This document shows, piece by piece, positions 12,479-24,740 of a stretch of 64,000 nt of DNA. Position numbers and translations under genes: made by a program. Numbering within the stretch: the first letter of the stretch is position 1; each line of letters opens with the position of its first letter. Under the pieces are notes generated by a model that made no database searches, was not told the DNA's origin, and saw only the letters and a list, made by a program, of their open reading frames with translations. This stretch comes from Aquarana catesbeiana (lineage: Eukaryota > Chordata > Amphibia > Anura > Ranidae), in the NCBI RefSeq assembly GCF_042186555.1, contig NC_133326.1:440560147-440624146 (forward strand), given 5' to 3'.

Positions 12479-13704
12479 ACAAGAGCACTGTTCCAATATG
12501 TAGTCACAGAAAAGTGCTCCATTTGGAGTTTTACGCACTGATTTTTCTGAAATGGTTGTTAGTGAAACTCATTGTGGCTCTGGTTGTAGATAATCTGCTT
12601 CTCACCTTGGTCAAACTAGGAAGCACTTACATGTACTAAAACAAAATAAAGTACTGAGGTTTGACTGTGGTGAAAGCATTAAAAGTAGAATACTGGCCAC
12701 TCTGATGCTCCTAGTTTCATCTGGAAGTTTTAACCCAGTTCCCACATTGCCCAAAACAGGAAACACTCACCAGCAGTGAAATACAAGAGAGAGCTTTGTT
12801 TTGGGTCATGTAAGATGGGACAAAAATATCAATCATTTTCTTTTGGCAGAAGAACAAGAATTGGATTAGAAAATATGAAGCAGCTTACCTCCAAGAAGCA
12901 AACAGCCATTGTTCTCATGTATTTATCTTCAGGTTCTGTTTAAGCATCCACTTCTGTCTATCTCCCAACTCTTTATAAACCAGGTGGTATACACCATTAT
13001 CCAATCAGTAATCAGTAAGGTTTTATTTTGGTATGCAGAGGGAGGAGCACATTCCAGTGGGCCAAATGAAAATAGGGCAGTGCCACAGAAATCCACAGGT
13101 GGTAGCAGGAACAATATCTGCATAACAATAGGGCATCCTTTTAGTGAACATGCTAATCAGAGGTGTAACCCACAGCTGAGTTTAGCAGTTTTGATTTTTG
13201 ACAAAAAAAGGAGAGTGTTTGGGAATAACAGATCTCTGTGTATTTTTTACTTTTCATTTAAGGAAAATTTTGAAAATAATAATAAATAGACCAAGCTGGC
13301 AATTAGCTTTAAGCAAAAAGCAATTCTAACTAAGGATCATCAAAGATTTGCATGCTTTGAAACTTCTTGAAAGCAATATGAATCATGGGTTCTATAGCAA
13401 TGAAAATATAAGGCATTCTTGTAAAATACAAGGCATTGCTTTTGTTTGACTTATCTGTGGACATAAAAATCACCTATGTAAAAGCAAAGTTCCTTTTGTT
13501 CAATCAAATCTACCACAAATTACTCTTGGAAATCCTGTTACTATCTAACCCTAAACAGAGCTCAAAATTGTCAGACCAAGAACAAAGATTATTTTCATCT
13601 CAATGTCTATGTGTATTAAGAAATGTTTCAAAGAAATTGAGTTTCCATCAAGTCGTTTTTGGAAAATTCTGTTAAAGTGAATCTGGTTACACAATACCCC
13701 AAAC
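12479..13704 (+). repeat. Monomer 11, class G1
   Basis: Class G is defined by gaatactggcc (the CCGG CpG lost) and ctgtggtgaaag. G1 adds ttttggtatgcag and caatatctgc. The tail has aaggcattg, caaatctacc and cagagctc. Private change: ggaaaattctg near 13661. Confidence 0.95.
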
Positions 13705-14108
13705 ACAAGAGCACTGTTCCAATATGTAGTCACAGAAAAGTGCTCCATTTGGAGTTTTACGCACTGATTTTTCTGAAATGGTTGTTAGTGAAACTCATTG
13801 TGGATCTGGTTGTAGATAATCTGCTTCTCACCTTGGTCAAACTAGGAAGCACTTACATGTACTAAAACAAAATAAAGTACTGAGGTTTGACTGTGTTGAA
13901 AGCATTAAAAGTAGAATACCGGCCACTCTGATGCTCCTAGTTTCATCTGGAAGTTTTAACCCAGTCCCCACATTGCCCAAAACAGGAAACACTCACCAGC
14001 AGTGAAATACAAGAGAGAGCTTTGTTTTGGGTCATGTAAGATGGGACAAAAATATCAATCATTTTCTTTTGGCAGAAGAACAAGAATTGGATTAGAAAAT
14101 ATGAAGCA

Positions 14109-14135
14109 GCTTACCTCCAAGAAGCAAACAGCCAT
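14109..14135 (-). other. Minus-strand short exon-like element: ATG plus splice-donor-like site
   Basis: On the minus strand an ATG at 14135-14133 sits in acaatgg, a good translation-start context. It is followed by seven codons and then GAG|GTAAGC, a donor-like site, with the GT at 14114-14113. It lies about 63 nt downstream of the minus-strand TATA word. The arrangement recurs in most monomers. It could be a decayed promoter/first exon carried in the repeat, or chance. Confidence 0.15.
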
Positions 14136-14197
14136 TGTTCTCATGTATTTATCTTCAGGTTCTGTTTAAGCATCCACTTCTGTCTATCTCCCAACTC

Positions 14198-14234
14198 TTT
14201 ATAAACCAGGTGGTATACACCATTATCCAATCAG
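14198..14234 (-). promoter_or_regulatory. TATA-like and CCAAT-like motifs (reference monomer 12)
   Basis: The palindrome tttataaa lies at 14198-14205 and ccaatcag, an NF-Y-type CCAAT word, at 14227-14234. Read on the minus strand, the inverted CCAAT precedes the TATA word by about 21 bp. The TATA word is present in almost every monomer. The CCAAT word is lost in classes A (ccattcag) and F (ccactcag). No direct evidence of transcription. Confidence 0.2.
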
Positions 14235-14571
14235 TAATCAGTAAGGTTTTATTTTGTTATGCAGAGGGAGGAGCACATTCCAGTGGGCCAAATGAAAATA
14301 GGGCAGTGCCACAGAAATCCACAGGTGGTAGCAGGAACAATCTCTGCATAACAATAGGGCATCCTTTTAGTGAACATGCTAATCAGAGGTGTAACCCACA
14401 GCTGAGTTTAGCAGTTTTGATTTTTGACAAAAAAAGGAGAGTGTTTGAGAATAACAGATCTCTGTGTATTTTTTACTTTTCATTTAAGGAAAATTTTGAA
14501 AATAATAATAAATAGACCAAGCTGGCAATTAGCTTTAAGCAAAAAGCAATTCTAACTAAGGATCATCAAAG

Positions 14572-14579
14572 ATTTGCAT
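14572..14579 (-). promoter_or_regulatory. Perfect octamer motif (reference monomer 12)
   Basis: The sequence atttgcat is the exact reverse complement of ATGCAAAT, the POU/Oct-factor octamer. It occurs once per monomer in most classes. It is lost in monomers 2, 5, 15 and 31 (A, aaatgtgcat), in the C monomers (gatgtgcat) and in monomer 46 (atttccat). Confidence 0.3.
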
Positions 14580-14642
14580 GCTTTAAAACTTCTTGAAAGC
14601 AATATGAATCATGGGTTCTATAGCAATGAAAATATAAGGCAT

Positions 14643-14659
14643 TCTTGTAAAATACAAGA
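14643..14659 (+). repeat. Short perfect inverted repeat (reference monomer 12)
   Basis: The arms tcttgta and tacaaga flank a 3-nt loop (aaa). It is present in nearly all monomers. It is broken in the K tails (tttttgta) and in monomer 36 (tcttata). No run of T follows, so there is no reason to call it a terminator. Confidence 0.5.
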
Positions 14660-14930
14660 CATTGCTTTTGTTTGACTTATCTATGGACATAAAAATCACC
14701 TATGTAAAAGCAAAGTTACTTTTGTTCAATCAACTCTACCACAAATTACTCTTGGAAATCCTATTACTATCTAACCCTAAACACAGCTCAAAATTGTCAG
14801 ACCAAGAACAAAGATTATTTTCATCTCAATGTCTATGTGTATTAAGAAATGTTTCAAAGAAATTGAGTTTCCATCAAGTCGTTTTTGGACCATTCTGTTA
14901 AAGTGAATCTGGTTACACAATACCCCAAAC

Positions 14931-16156
14931 ACAAGAGCACTGTTCCAATATGTAGTCACAGAAAAGTGCTCCATTTGGAGTTTTACGCACTGATTTTTCT
15001 GAAATGGTTGTTAGTGAAACTCATTGTGGCTCTGGTTGTAGATAATCTGCTTCTCACCTTGGTCAAACTAGGAAGCACTTACATGTACTAAAACAAAATA
15101 AAGTACTGAGGTTTGACTGTGTTGAAAGCATTAAAAGTAGAATACCGGCCACTCGGATGCTCCTAGTTTCATCTGGAAGTTTTAACCCAGTTCCCACATT
15201 GCCCAAAACAGGAAACACTCACCAGCAGTGAAATACAAGAGAGAGCTTTGTTTTGGGTCATGTAAGATGGGACAAAAATATCAATCATTTTCTTTTGGCA
15301 GAAGAACAAGAATTGGATTAGAAAATATGAAGCAGCTTACCTCCAAGAAGCAAACAGCCATTGTTCTCATGTATTTATCTTCAGGTTCTGTTTAAGCATC
15401 CACTTCTGTCTATCTCCCAACTCTTTATAAACCAGGTGGTATACACCATTATCCACTCAGTAATCAGTAAGGTTTTATTTTGTTATGCAGAGGGAGGAGC
15501 ACATTCCAGTGGGCCAAATGAAAATAGGGCAGTGCCACAGAAATCCACAGGTGGTAGCAGGAACAATCTCTGCATAACAAAAGGGCATCCTTTTAGTGAA
15601 CATGCTAATCAGAGGTGTAACCCACAGCTGAGTTTAGCAGTTTTGATTTTTGACAAAAAAAGGAGTGTGTTTGGGAATAACAGATCTCTGTGTATTTTTT
15701 ACTTTTCATTTAAGGAAAATTTTGAAAAAAATAATAAATAGACCAAGCTGGCAATTAGTTTTAAGCAAAAAGCAATTGTAACTAAGGATCATCAAAGATT
15801 TGCATGCTTTGAAACTTCTTGAAAGCAATATGAATCATGGGTTCTATAGCAATGAAAATATAAGGCATTCTTGTAAAATACAAGACATTGCTTTTGTTTG
15901 ACTTATCTATGGACATAAAAATCACCTATGTAAAAGCAAAGTTCCTTTTGTTCAATCAACTCTACCACAAATTACTCTTGGAAATCCTATTACTATCTAA
16001 CCCTAAACACAGCTCAAAATTGTCAGACCAAGAACAAAGATTATTTTCATGTCAATGTCTATGTGTATTAAGAAATGTTTCAAAGAAATTGAGTTTCCAT
16101 CAAGTCGTTTTTGAACCATTCTGTTGAAGTGAACCTGGTTACACAATACCCCAAAC
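14931..16156 (+). repeat. Monomer 13, class F2
   Basis: F variants with agaataccgg instead of agaagaccgg. The tail has catgtcaatg, ttgaaccattc and gttgaagtgaacc, all also found in monomers 29 and 40. Confidence 0.95.
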
Positions 16157-17382
16157 ACAAGAGCACTGTTCCAATATGTAGTCACAGAAAAGTGCTCCAT
16201 TTGGAGTTTTACGCACTGATTTTTCTGAAATGGTTGTTAGTGAAACTCATTGTGGCTCTGGTTGTAGATAATCTGCTTCTCACCTTGGTCAAACTAGGAA
16301 GCACTTACATGTACTAAAACAAAATAAAGTACTGAGGTTTGACTGTGGTGAAAGCATTAAAAGTAGAATACTGGCCACTCTGATGCTCCTAGTTTCATCT
16401 GGAAGTTTTAACCCAGTTCCCACATTGCCCAAAACAGGAAACACTCACCAGCAGTGAAATACAAGAGAGAGCTTTGTTTTGGGTCATGTAAGATGGGACA
16501 AAAATATCAATCATTTTCTTTTGGCAGAAGAACAAGAATTGGATTAGAAAATATGAAGCAGCTTACCTCCAAGAAGCAAACAGCCATTGTTCTCATGTAT
16601 TTATCTTCAGGTTCTGTTTAAGCATCCACTTCTGTCTATCTCCCAACTCTTTATAAACCAGGTGGTATACACCATTATCCACTCAGTAATCAGTAAGGTT
16701 TTATTTTGTTATGCAGAGGGAGGAGCACATTCCAGTGGGCCAAATGAAAATAGGGCAGTGCCACAGAAATCCACAGGTGGTAGCAGGAACAATCTCTGCA
16801 TAACAAAAGGGCATCCTTTTAGTGAACATGCTAATCAGAGGTGTAACACACAGCTGAGTTTAGCAGTTTTGATTTTTGACAAAAAAAGGAGTGTGTTTGG
16901 GAATAACAGATCTCTGTGTATTTTTTACTTTTCATTTAAGGAAAATTTTGAAAAAAATAATAAATAGACCAAGCTGGCAATTAGTTTTAAGCAAAAAGCA
17001 ATTGTAACTAAGGATCATCAAAGATTTGCATGCTTTGAAACTTCTTGAAAGCAATATGAATCATGGGTTCTATAGCAATGAAAATATAAGGCATTCTTGT
17101 AAAATACAAGACATTGCTTTTGTTTGACTTATCTATGGACATAAAAATCACCTATGTAAAAGCAAAGTTCCTTTTGTTCAATCAACTCTACCACAAATTA
17201 CTCTTGGAAATCCTATTACTATCTAACCCTAAACAAAGCTCAAAATTGTCAGACCAAGAACAAAGATTATTTTCATGTCAATGTCTATGTGTATTAAGAA
17301 ATGTTTCAAAGAAATTGAGTTTCCATCAAGTCGTTTTTGGACCATTCTGTTAAAGTGAATCTGGTTACACAATACCCCAAAC
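16157..17382 (+). repeat. Monomer 14, class G2
   Basis: The first half is G (gaatactggcc). The second half is F-like (ccactcagtaat, aacaaaagggc, gagtgtgttt). Private change: gtaacacac near 16846. The tail has aacaaagctc. Its partner is monomer 30. Confidence 0.95.
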
Positions 17383-18608
17383 ACAAGAGCACTGTTCCAA
17401 TATGTAGTCACAGAAAAGTGCTCCATTTGGAGTTTTACGCACTGATTTTTCTGAAATGGTTATTAGTGATACTCATTGTGGCTCTGGTTGTAGATAATCT
17501 GCTTTTCACCTTGGTCAAACTAGGAAGCACTTACATGTATTAAAACAAAATAAAGTACTGAGTTTTGACTTAGTTGAAAGCATTAAAAGTAGAGTACGGG
17601 CCACTCTGATGCTCCTAGTTTCATCTGGAAGATTTAACCCAGTTCCCACATTGCCCAAAACAGGAAACACTCACCAGCAGTGAAATACAAGAGAGAGCTT
17701 TGTTTTGGGTCATGTAAGATGGGACAAAAATATCAATCATCTTCTTTTGGCAGAAGAATAATAATTGGATTAGAAAAAATGAAGCAGCTTACATCCAAGA
17801 AGCAAACAGCTATTGTTCTCATGTATTTATCTTCAGGTTCTGTTTAAGCATCCACTTCTCTCTATCTCCCAACTCTTTATAAACCAGGTGGTATACACCA
17901 TTATCCATTCAGTAATCAGTAAGGTTTTATTTTGTAATGCAGAGGGAGGAGCACATTCCAGTGGGCCAAATAAAAATAGGGCAGTGCCACACAAATCCAC
18001 AGGTGGTAGCAGGAACAATCTCCGCATAACAATAATACATCTTTTTAGTGAACATGCTGATCAGAGGTATAACCCACAGCTGAGTTTAGCAGTTTTGATT
18101 TTTGTCAAAAAAAGGAGAGTGTTTCGGAATAACAGATCTCTGTGTATTTTTTACTTTTCATTTAAGGAAAATTTTGAAAAAAATAATAAATAGACCAAGC
18201 TGGCAATTAGCTTTAAGCAAAAAGCAATTGTAACTAAGGATCATCAAAAATGTGCATGCTTTGAAACTTCCTGAAAGAAATATGAATCATGGGTTCTATA
18301 TCAATGAAAATATGAGGCATTCTTGTAAAATACAAGACATTGCTTTTGTTTGATTTATCTGTGGACATAAAAATCACCTACGTAAAAGCAAAGTTCCTTT
18401 TGTTCAATCAACTCTACCACAAATTACTCTTGGAAATACTATTACTATCTAACACTAAACACAGCTCAAAATTGTCAGAACAAGAACACAGATTATTTTC
18501 ATCTCAATGTCTATGTGTATTAAGAAATGTTTCAAAGAAATTGAGTTTCCATCAAGTCGTTTTTGGACCATTCTGTTAATGTGAATCTTGTTACACAATA
18601 CCCCAAAC
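17383..18608 (+). repeat. Monomer 15, class A
   Basis: A variants plus gtttcggaat near 18122, which adds a CpG and is shared only with monomer 31, its partner at 20,035 bp. Confidence 0.95.
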
Positions 18609-19837
18609 ACAAGAGCACTGTTCCAGTATGTAGTCACAGAAAAGTGCTCCATTTGGAGTTTTACACACTGATTTTTCTGAAATGGTTGTTAGTGAAACTC
18701 ATTGTGGCTCTGGTTGTAGATAATCTGCTTCTCACCTTGGTCAAACTAGGAAGCACTTACATGTACTAAAACAAAATAAAGTACTGAGGTTTGACTGTGT
18801 TGAAAGCATTAAAAGTAGAGTACCGGCCACTCTGATGCTCCTAGTTTCATCTGGAAGATTTAACCCAGTTCCCACATTGCCCAAAACAGGAAGCACTCAC
18901 TCACCAGCAATGGAATACAAGAGAGAGCTTTGTTTTGGGTCATGTAAGATGGGACAAAAATATCAATCATTTTCTTTTGGCAGAAGAACAAGAATTGGAT
19001 TAGAAAATATGAAGCAACTTACCTCCAAGAAGCAAACAGCCATTGTTCTCATGTATTTATCTTCAGGTTCTGTTTAAACATCCACTTCACTCTATCTTCC
19101 AACTCTTTATAAACCAGGTGGTATACACCATTATCCAATCAGTAATCAGTAAGGTTTTATTTTGTTATGCAGAGGGAGAAGCACATTCCAGTGGGCCAAA
19201 TAAAAATAGGGCAGTGCCACACAAATCCACAGGTGGTAGCAGGAACAATCTCTGCATAACAATAGGGCATCCTTTTAGTGAACATGCTAATCAGAGGTGT
19301 AACCCACAGCTGAGTTTAGCAGTTTTGATTTTTGACAAAAAAGGAGAGTGTTTGGGAATAACAGATCTCTGTGTTTTTTTTACTTTTCATTTAAGGAAAA
19401 TTTTGAAAAAAATAATAAATAGACCAAGCTGGGAATTAGCCTTAAGCAAAAAGCAATTGTAACTAAGGATCATCAAAGATTTGCATGCTTTGAAACTTCT
19501 TGAAAGCAATATGAATCATGGGTTCTAGAGCAATGAAAATATAAGGCATTCTTGTAAAATACAAGACATTGCTTTTGTTTGACTTATCTGTGGACTTAAA
19601 AATCACATATGTAAAAGCAAAGTTCCTTTTGTTCAATCAACTCTACCACAAATTACTCTTGGAAATCCTATTACTATCTAACCCTAAACACAGCTCAAAA
19701 TTGTCAGAACAAGAACAAAGATTATTTTCATCTCAATGTCTATGTGTATTAAGAAATGTTTCAAAGAAATTGAGTTTCCATCAAGTCGTTTTTGGACCAT
19801 TCTGTTAATGTGAATCTGGTTACACAATACCCCAAAC
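18609..19837 (+). repeat. Monomer 16, class B
   Basis: B variants, but with ctgtgttgaaag and ttttgggtca instead of the versions in monomers 3 and 6. Confidence 0.95.
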
Positions 19838-21062
19838 ACAAGAGCACTGTTCCAGTATGTAGTCACAGAAAAGTGCTCCATTTGGAGTTTTACGCACTGA
19901 TTTTTCTGAAATGGTTGTTAGTGAAACTCATTGTGGCTCTGGTTGTAGATAATCTGCTTCTCACTTTGGTCAAACTACGAAACACTTACATGTACTAAAA
20001 CAAAATAAAGTACTGAGGTTTGACTGTGTTGAAAGCATTAAAAGTAGAGTACCGGCCACTCTGATGCTCCTAGTTTCATCTGGAAGATTTAACCCAGTTC
20101 CCACATTGCCCAAAACAGGAAACACTCACCAGCAGTGAAATACAAGAGAGAGCTTTGTTTTGGGTCATGTAAGATGGGACAAAAATATCAATCATTTTCT
20201 TTTGGCAGAAGAATAAGAATTGGATTAGAAAATATGAAGCAGCTTACCTCCAAGAAGCAAACAACCATTGTTCTCATGTATTTATCTTCAGGTTCTGTTT
20301 AAGCATCCACTTCTCTCTATCTCCCAACTCTTTATAAACCAGGTGGTATACACCATTATCCAATCAGTAATCAGTAAGGTTTTATTTTGTAATGCAGAGG
20401 GAGGAGCACATTCCAGTGGGCCAAATGAAAACAGGGCAGTGCCACACAAATCCACAGGTGGTAGCAGGAACAATCTCTGCATAACAATCTGGCATCCTTT
20501 TAGTGAACATGCTAATCCAAGGTGTAACCCACAGCTGAGTTTAGCAGTTTTGATTTTTGACAAAAAAGGAGAGTGTTTGGGAAAAACAGATCTCTGTGTA
20601 TTTTTTACTTTACATTTAAGGAAAATTTTGAAAAAAATAATAAATAGACCAAGCTGGCAACTAGCTTTAAGCAAAAAACAATTGTAACTAAGGATCATCA
20701 AAGATGTGCATGCTTTGAAACTTCTTGAAAGCAATATGAATCATGGGTTCTATAGCTATGAAAATATAAGGTATTCTTGTAAAATACAAGACATTGCTTT
20801 TGTTTGGCTTATCTGTGGACATAAAAATCACCTATGTAAAAGCAAAGTTCCTTTTGTTCAATCAACTCTACCACAAATTACTCATGGAAATCCTGTTACT
20901 ATCTAACCCTAAACACAGCTCAAAATTGTCAGAACAAGAACAAAGATTATTTTCATCTCAATGTCTATGTGTATTAAGAAATGTTTCAAAGAAATTGAGT
21001 TTCCATCAAGTCGTTTTTGGACCATTCTGTTAATGTGAATCTGTTTACACAATACCCCAAAC
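19838..21062 (+). repeat. Monomer 17, class C
   Basis: C variants with cacattgccc rather than cacgttgccc, and the regular C-to-D tail (ttgtttggctt, actcatggaaatcc). Confidence 0.95.
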
Positions 21063-22288
21063 ACAAGAGCACTGTTCCAGTATGTAGTCACAGAAAAGTG
21101 CTCCATTTGGAGTTTTACGCACCGATTTTTCTGAAATGGTTGTTAGTGAAACTCATTGTGTCTCTGGTTGTAGATAATCTGCTTCTCACCTTGGTCAAAA
21201 TAGGAAGCACTTACATGTACTAAAACAAAAAAAAGTACTGAGCTTTGACTGAGTTGAAAGCATTAAAAGTAGAGTACCAGCCACTCTGATGCTCCTAGTT
21301 TCATCTGGAAGATTTAACCCAGTTCCCACATTGCCCAAAACAGGAAACACTCACCATCAGTGAAATAAAAGGGAGAGCTTTGTTTTGGGTCATGTAAGAT
21401 GGAACAAAAATATCAATCATTTTCTTCTGGCAGAAGAACAAGAATTGGATTAGAAAATATGAAGCAGCTTACCTCCAAGAAGCAAACAGCCATTGTTCTC
21501 ATGTATTTATCTTCAGGTTCTGTTTAAGCATCCACTTCTGTCTATCTCCCAACTCTTTATAAACCAGGTGGTATACACCATTATCCAATCAGTAATCAGT
21601 AAGGTTTTATTTTGTTATGCAGAGGGAGGAGCACATTCCAGTGGGCCAAATGAAAATAGGGCAGTGCCACAGAAATCCACAGGTGGTAGCAGGAACAATC
21701 TCTGCATAACAATAGGGCATCCTTTTAGTGAACATGCTAATCAGAGGTGTAACCCACAGCTGAGTTTAGCAGTTTTGATTTTTGACAAAAAAAGGAGAGT
21801 GTTTGAGAATAACAGATCTCTGTGTATTTTTTACTTTTCATTTAAGGAAAATTTTGAAAATAATAATAAATAGACCAAGCTGGCAATTAGCTTTAAGCAA
21901 AAAGCAATTCTAACTAAGGATCATCAAAGATTTGCATGCTTTAAAACTTCTTGAAAGCAATATGAATCATGGGTTCTATAGCAATGAAAATATAAGGCAT
22001 TCTTGTAAAATACAAGACATTGCTTTTGTTTGACTTATCTATGGACATAAAAATCACCTATGTAAAAGCAAAGTTCCTTTTGTTCAATCAACTCTACCAC
22101 AAATTACTCTTGGAAATCCTATTACTATCTAACCCTAAACACAGCTCAAAATTGTCAGACCAAGAACAAAGATTATTTTCATCTCAATGTCTATGTGTAT
22201 TAAGAAATGTTTCAAAGAAATTGAGTTTCCATCAAGTCGTTTTTGGACCATTCTGTTAAAGTGAATCTGGTTACACAATACCCCAAAC
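21063..22288 (+). repeat. Monomer 18, class D, single-copy (collapsed) version
   Basis: It starts as D (gcaccgattt, gtgtctctgg, taccagcc) but has normal length. After gctcctag the sequence follows the second nested copy of other D monomers (catctggaag, caccatcagtg, cttctggcag). This looks like deletion of one 209-bp copy by recombination between the two. The second half is E-like. Confidence 0.93.
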
Positions 22289-23514
22289 ACAAGAGCACTG
22301 TTCCAATATGTAGTCACAGAAAAGTGCTCCATTTGGAGTTTTACGCACTGATTTTTCTGAAATGGTTGTTAGTGAAACTCATTGTGGCTCTGGTTGTAGA
22401 TAATCTGCTTCTCACCTTGGTCAAACTAGGAAGCACTTACATGTACTAAAACAAAATAAAGTACTGAGGTTTGACTGTGTTGAAAGCATTAAAAGTAGAA
22501 GACCGGCCACTCGGATGCTCCTAGTTTCATCTGGAAGTTTTAACCCAGTTCCCACATTGCCCAAAACAGGAAACACTCACCAGCAGTGAAATACAAGAGA
22601 GAGCTTTGTTTTGGGTCATGTAAGATGGGACAAAAATATCAATCATTTTCTTTTGGCAGAAGAACAAGAATTGGATTAGAAAATATGAAGCAGCTTACCT
22701 CCAAGAAGCAAACAGCCATTGTTCTCATGTATTTATCTTCAGGTTCTGTTTAAGCATCCACTTCTGTCTATCTCCCAACTCTTTATAAACCAGGTGGTAT
22801 ACACCATTATCCACTCAGTAATCAGTAAGGTTTTATTTTGTTATGCAGAGGGAGGAGCACATTCCAGTGGGCCAAATGAAAATAGGGCAGTGCCACAGAA
22901 ATCCACAGGTGGTAGCAGGAACAATCTCTGCATAACAAAAGGGCATCCTTTTAGTGAACATGCTAATCAGAGGTGTAACCCACAGCTGAGTTTAGCAGTT
23001 TTGATTTTTGACAAAAAAAGGAGTGTGTTTGGGAATAACAGATCTCTGTGTATTTTTTACTTTTCATTTAAGGAAAATTTTGAAAAAAATAATAAATAGA
23101 CCAAGCTGGCAATTAGTTTTAAGCAAAAAGCAATTGTAACTAAGGATCATCAAAGATTTGCATGCTTCGAAACTTCTTGAAAGCAATATGAATCATGGGT
23201 TCTATAGCAATGAAAATACAAGGCATTCTTGTAAAATACAAGACATTGCTTTTGTTTGACTTATCTATGGACATAAAAATCACCTATGTAAAAGCAAAGT
23301 TCCTTTTGTTCAATCAACTCTACCACAAATTACTCTTGGAAATCCTATTACTATCTAACCCTAAACACAGCTCAAAATTGTCAGACCAAGAACAAAGATT
23401 ATTTTCATGTCAATGTCTATGTGTATTAAGAAATGTTTCAAAGAAATTGAGTTTCCATCAAGTCGTTTTTGAACCATTCTGTTGAAGTGAATCTGGTTAC
23501 ACAATACCCCAAAC
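22289..23514 (+). repeat. Monomer 19, class F1
   Basis: It carries agaagaccgg, actcggatg and tail variants cttcgaaac and aaaatacaagg. It follows D directly, without the E monomer found between D and F1 at 8.6-12.5 kb. Confidence 0.95.
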
Positions 23515-24740
23515 ACAAGAGCACTGTTCCAATATGTAGTCACAGAAAAGTGCTCCATTTGGAGTTTTACGCACTGATTTTTCTGAAATGGTTGTTAGTG
23601 AAACTCATTGTGGCTCTGGTTGTAGATAATCTGCTTCTCACCTTGGTCAAACTAGGAAGCACTTACATGTACTAAAACAAAATAAAGTACTGAGGTTTGA
23701 CTGTGGTGAAAGCATTAAAAGTAGAATACTGGCCACTCTGATGCTCCTAGTTTCATCTGGAAGTTTTAACCCAGTTCCCACATTGCCCAAAACAGGAAAC
23801 ACTCACCAGCAGTGAAATACAAGAGAGAGCTTTGTTTTGGGTCATGTAAGATGGGACAAAAATATCAATCATTTTCTTTTGGCAGAAGAACAAGAATTGG
23901 ATTAGAAAATATGAAGCAGCTTACCTCCAAGAAGCAAACAGCCATTGTTCTCATGTATTTATCTTCAGGTTCTGTTTAAGCATCCACTTCTGTCTATCTC
24001 CCAACTCTTTATAAACCAGGTGGTATACACCATTATCCAATCAGTAATCAGTAAGGTTTTATTTTGTTATGCAGAGGGAGGAGCACATTCCAGTGGGCCA
24101 AATGAAAATAGGGCAGTGCCACAGAAATCCACAGGTGGTAGCAGGAACAATCTCTGCATAACAATAGGGCATCCTTTTAGTGAACATGCTAATCAGAGGT
24201 GTAACCCACAGCTGAGTTTAGCAGTTTTGATTTTTGACAAAAAAAGGAGAGTGTTTGAGAATAACAGATCTCTGTGTATTTTTTACTTTTCATTTAAGGA
24301 AAATTTTGAAAATAATAATAAATAGACCAAGCTGGCAATTAGCTTTAAGCAAAAAGCAATTCTAACTAAGGATCATCAAAGATTTGCATGCTTTAAAACT
24401 TCTTGAAAGCAATATGAATCATGGGTTCTATAGCAATGAAAATATAAGGCATTCTTGTAAAATACAAGACATTGCTTTTGTTTGACTTATCTATGGACAT
24501 AAAAATCACCTATGTAAAAGCAAAGTTACTTTTGTTCAATCAACTCTACCACAAATTACTCTTGGAAATCCTATTACTATCTAACCCTAAACACAGCTCA
24601 AAATTGTCAGACCAAGAACAAAGATTATTTTCATGTCAATGTCTATGTGTATTAAGAAATGTTTCAAAGAAATTGAGTTTCCATCAAGTCGTTTTTGGAC
24701 CATTCTGTTAAAGTGAATCTGGTTACACAATACCCCAAAC
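23515..24740 (+). repeat. Monomer 20, hybrid G/E
   Basis: It opens as G (ctgtggtgaaag, gaatactggcc) but continues with ttttgttatgcag, gtttgagaataac and gctttaaaac of class E, and an E tail (aagttacttttg) that also has catgtcaatg. The switch lies between about 23730 and 24067. Confidence 0.9.

Larger units (their letters stand above)
13705..14930 (+). repeat. Monomer 12, class E
   Basis: All E variants are present. The tail carries aagttacttttg (near 14716), shared with monomers 20, 28 and 39. I use this monomer as the reference for the motif entries below. Confidence 0.95.
10450..21300 (+). repeat. Long segmental repeat, copy 1 (monomers 9b-18a)
   Basis: The order E(second half)-F1-G1-E-F2-G2-A-B-C-D(first half) recurs at exactly +20,035 bp over about 10.8 kb. 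Comparison of recurrent frames shows roughly ten isolated differences. Collinearity ends where the D monomer has one nested copy here and two in the partner. The left limit is approximate. Confidence 0.9.
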
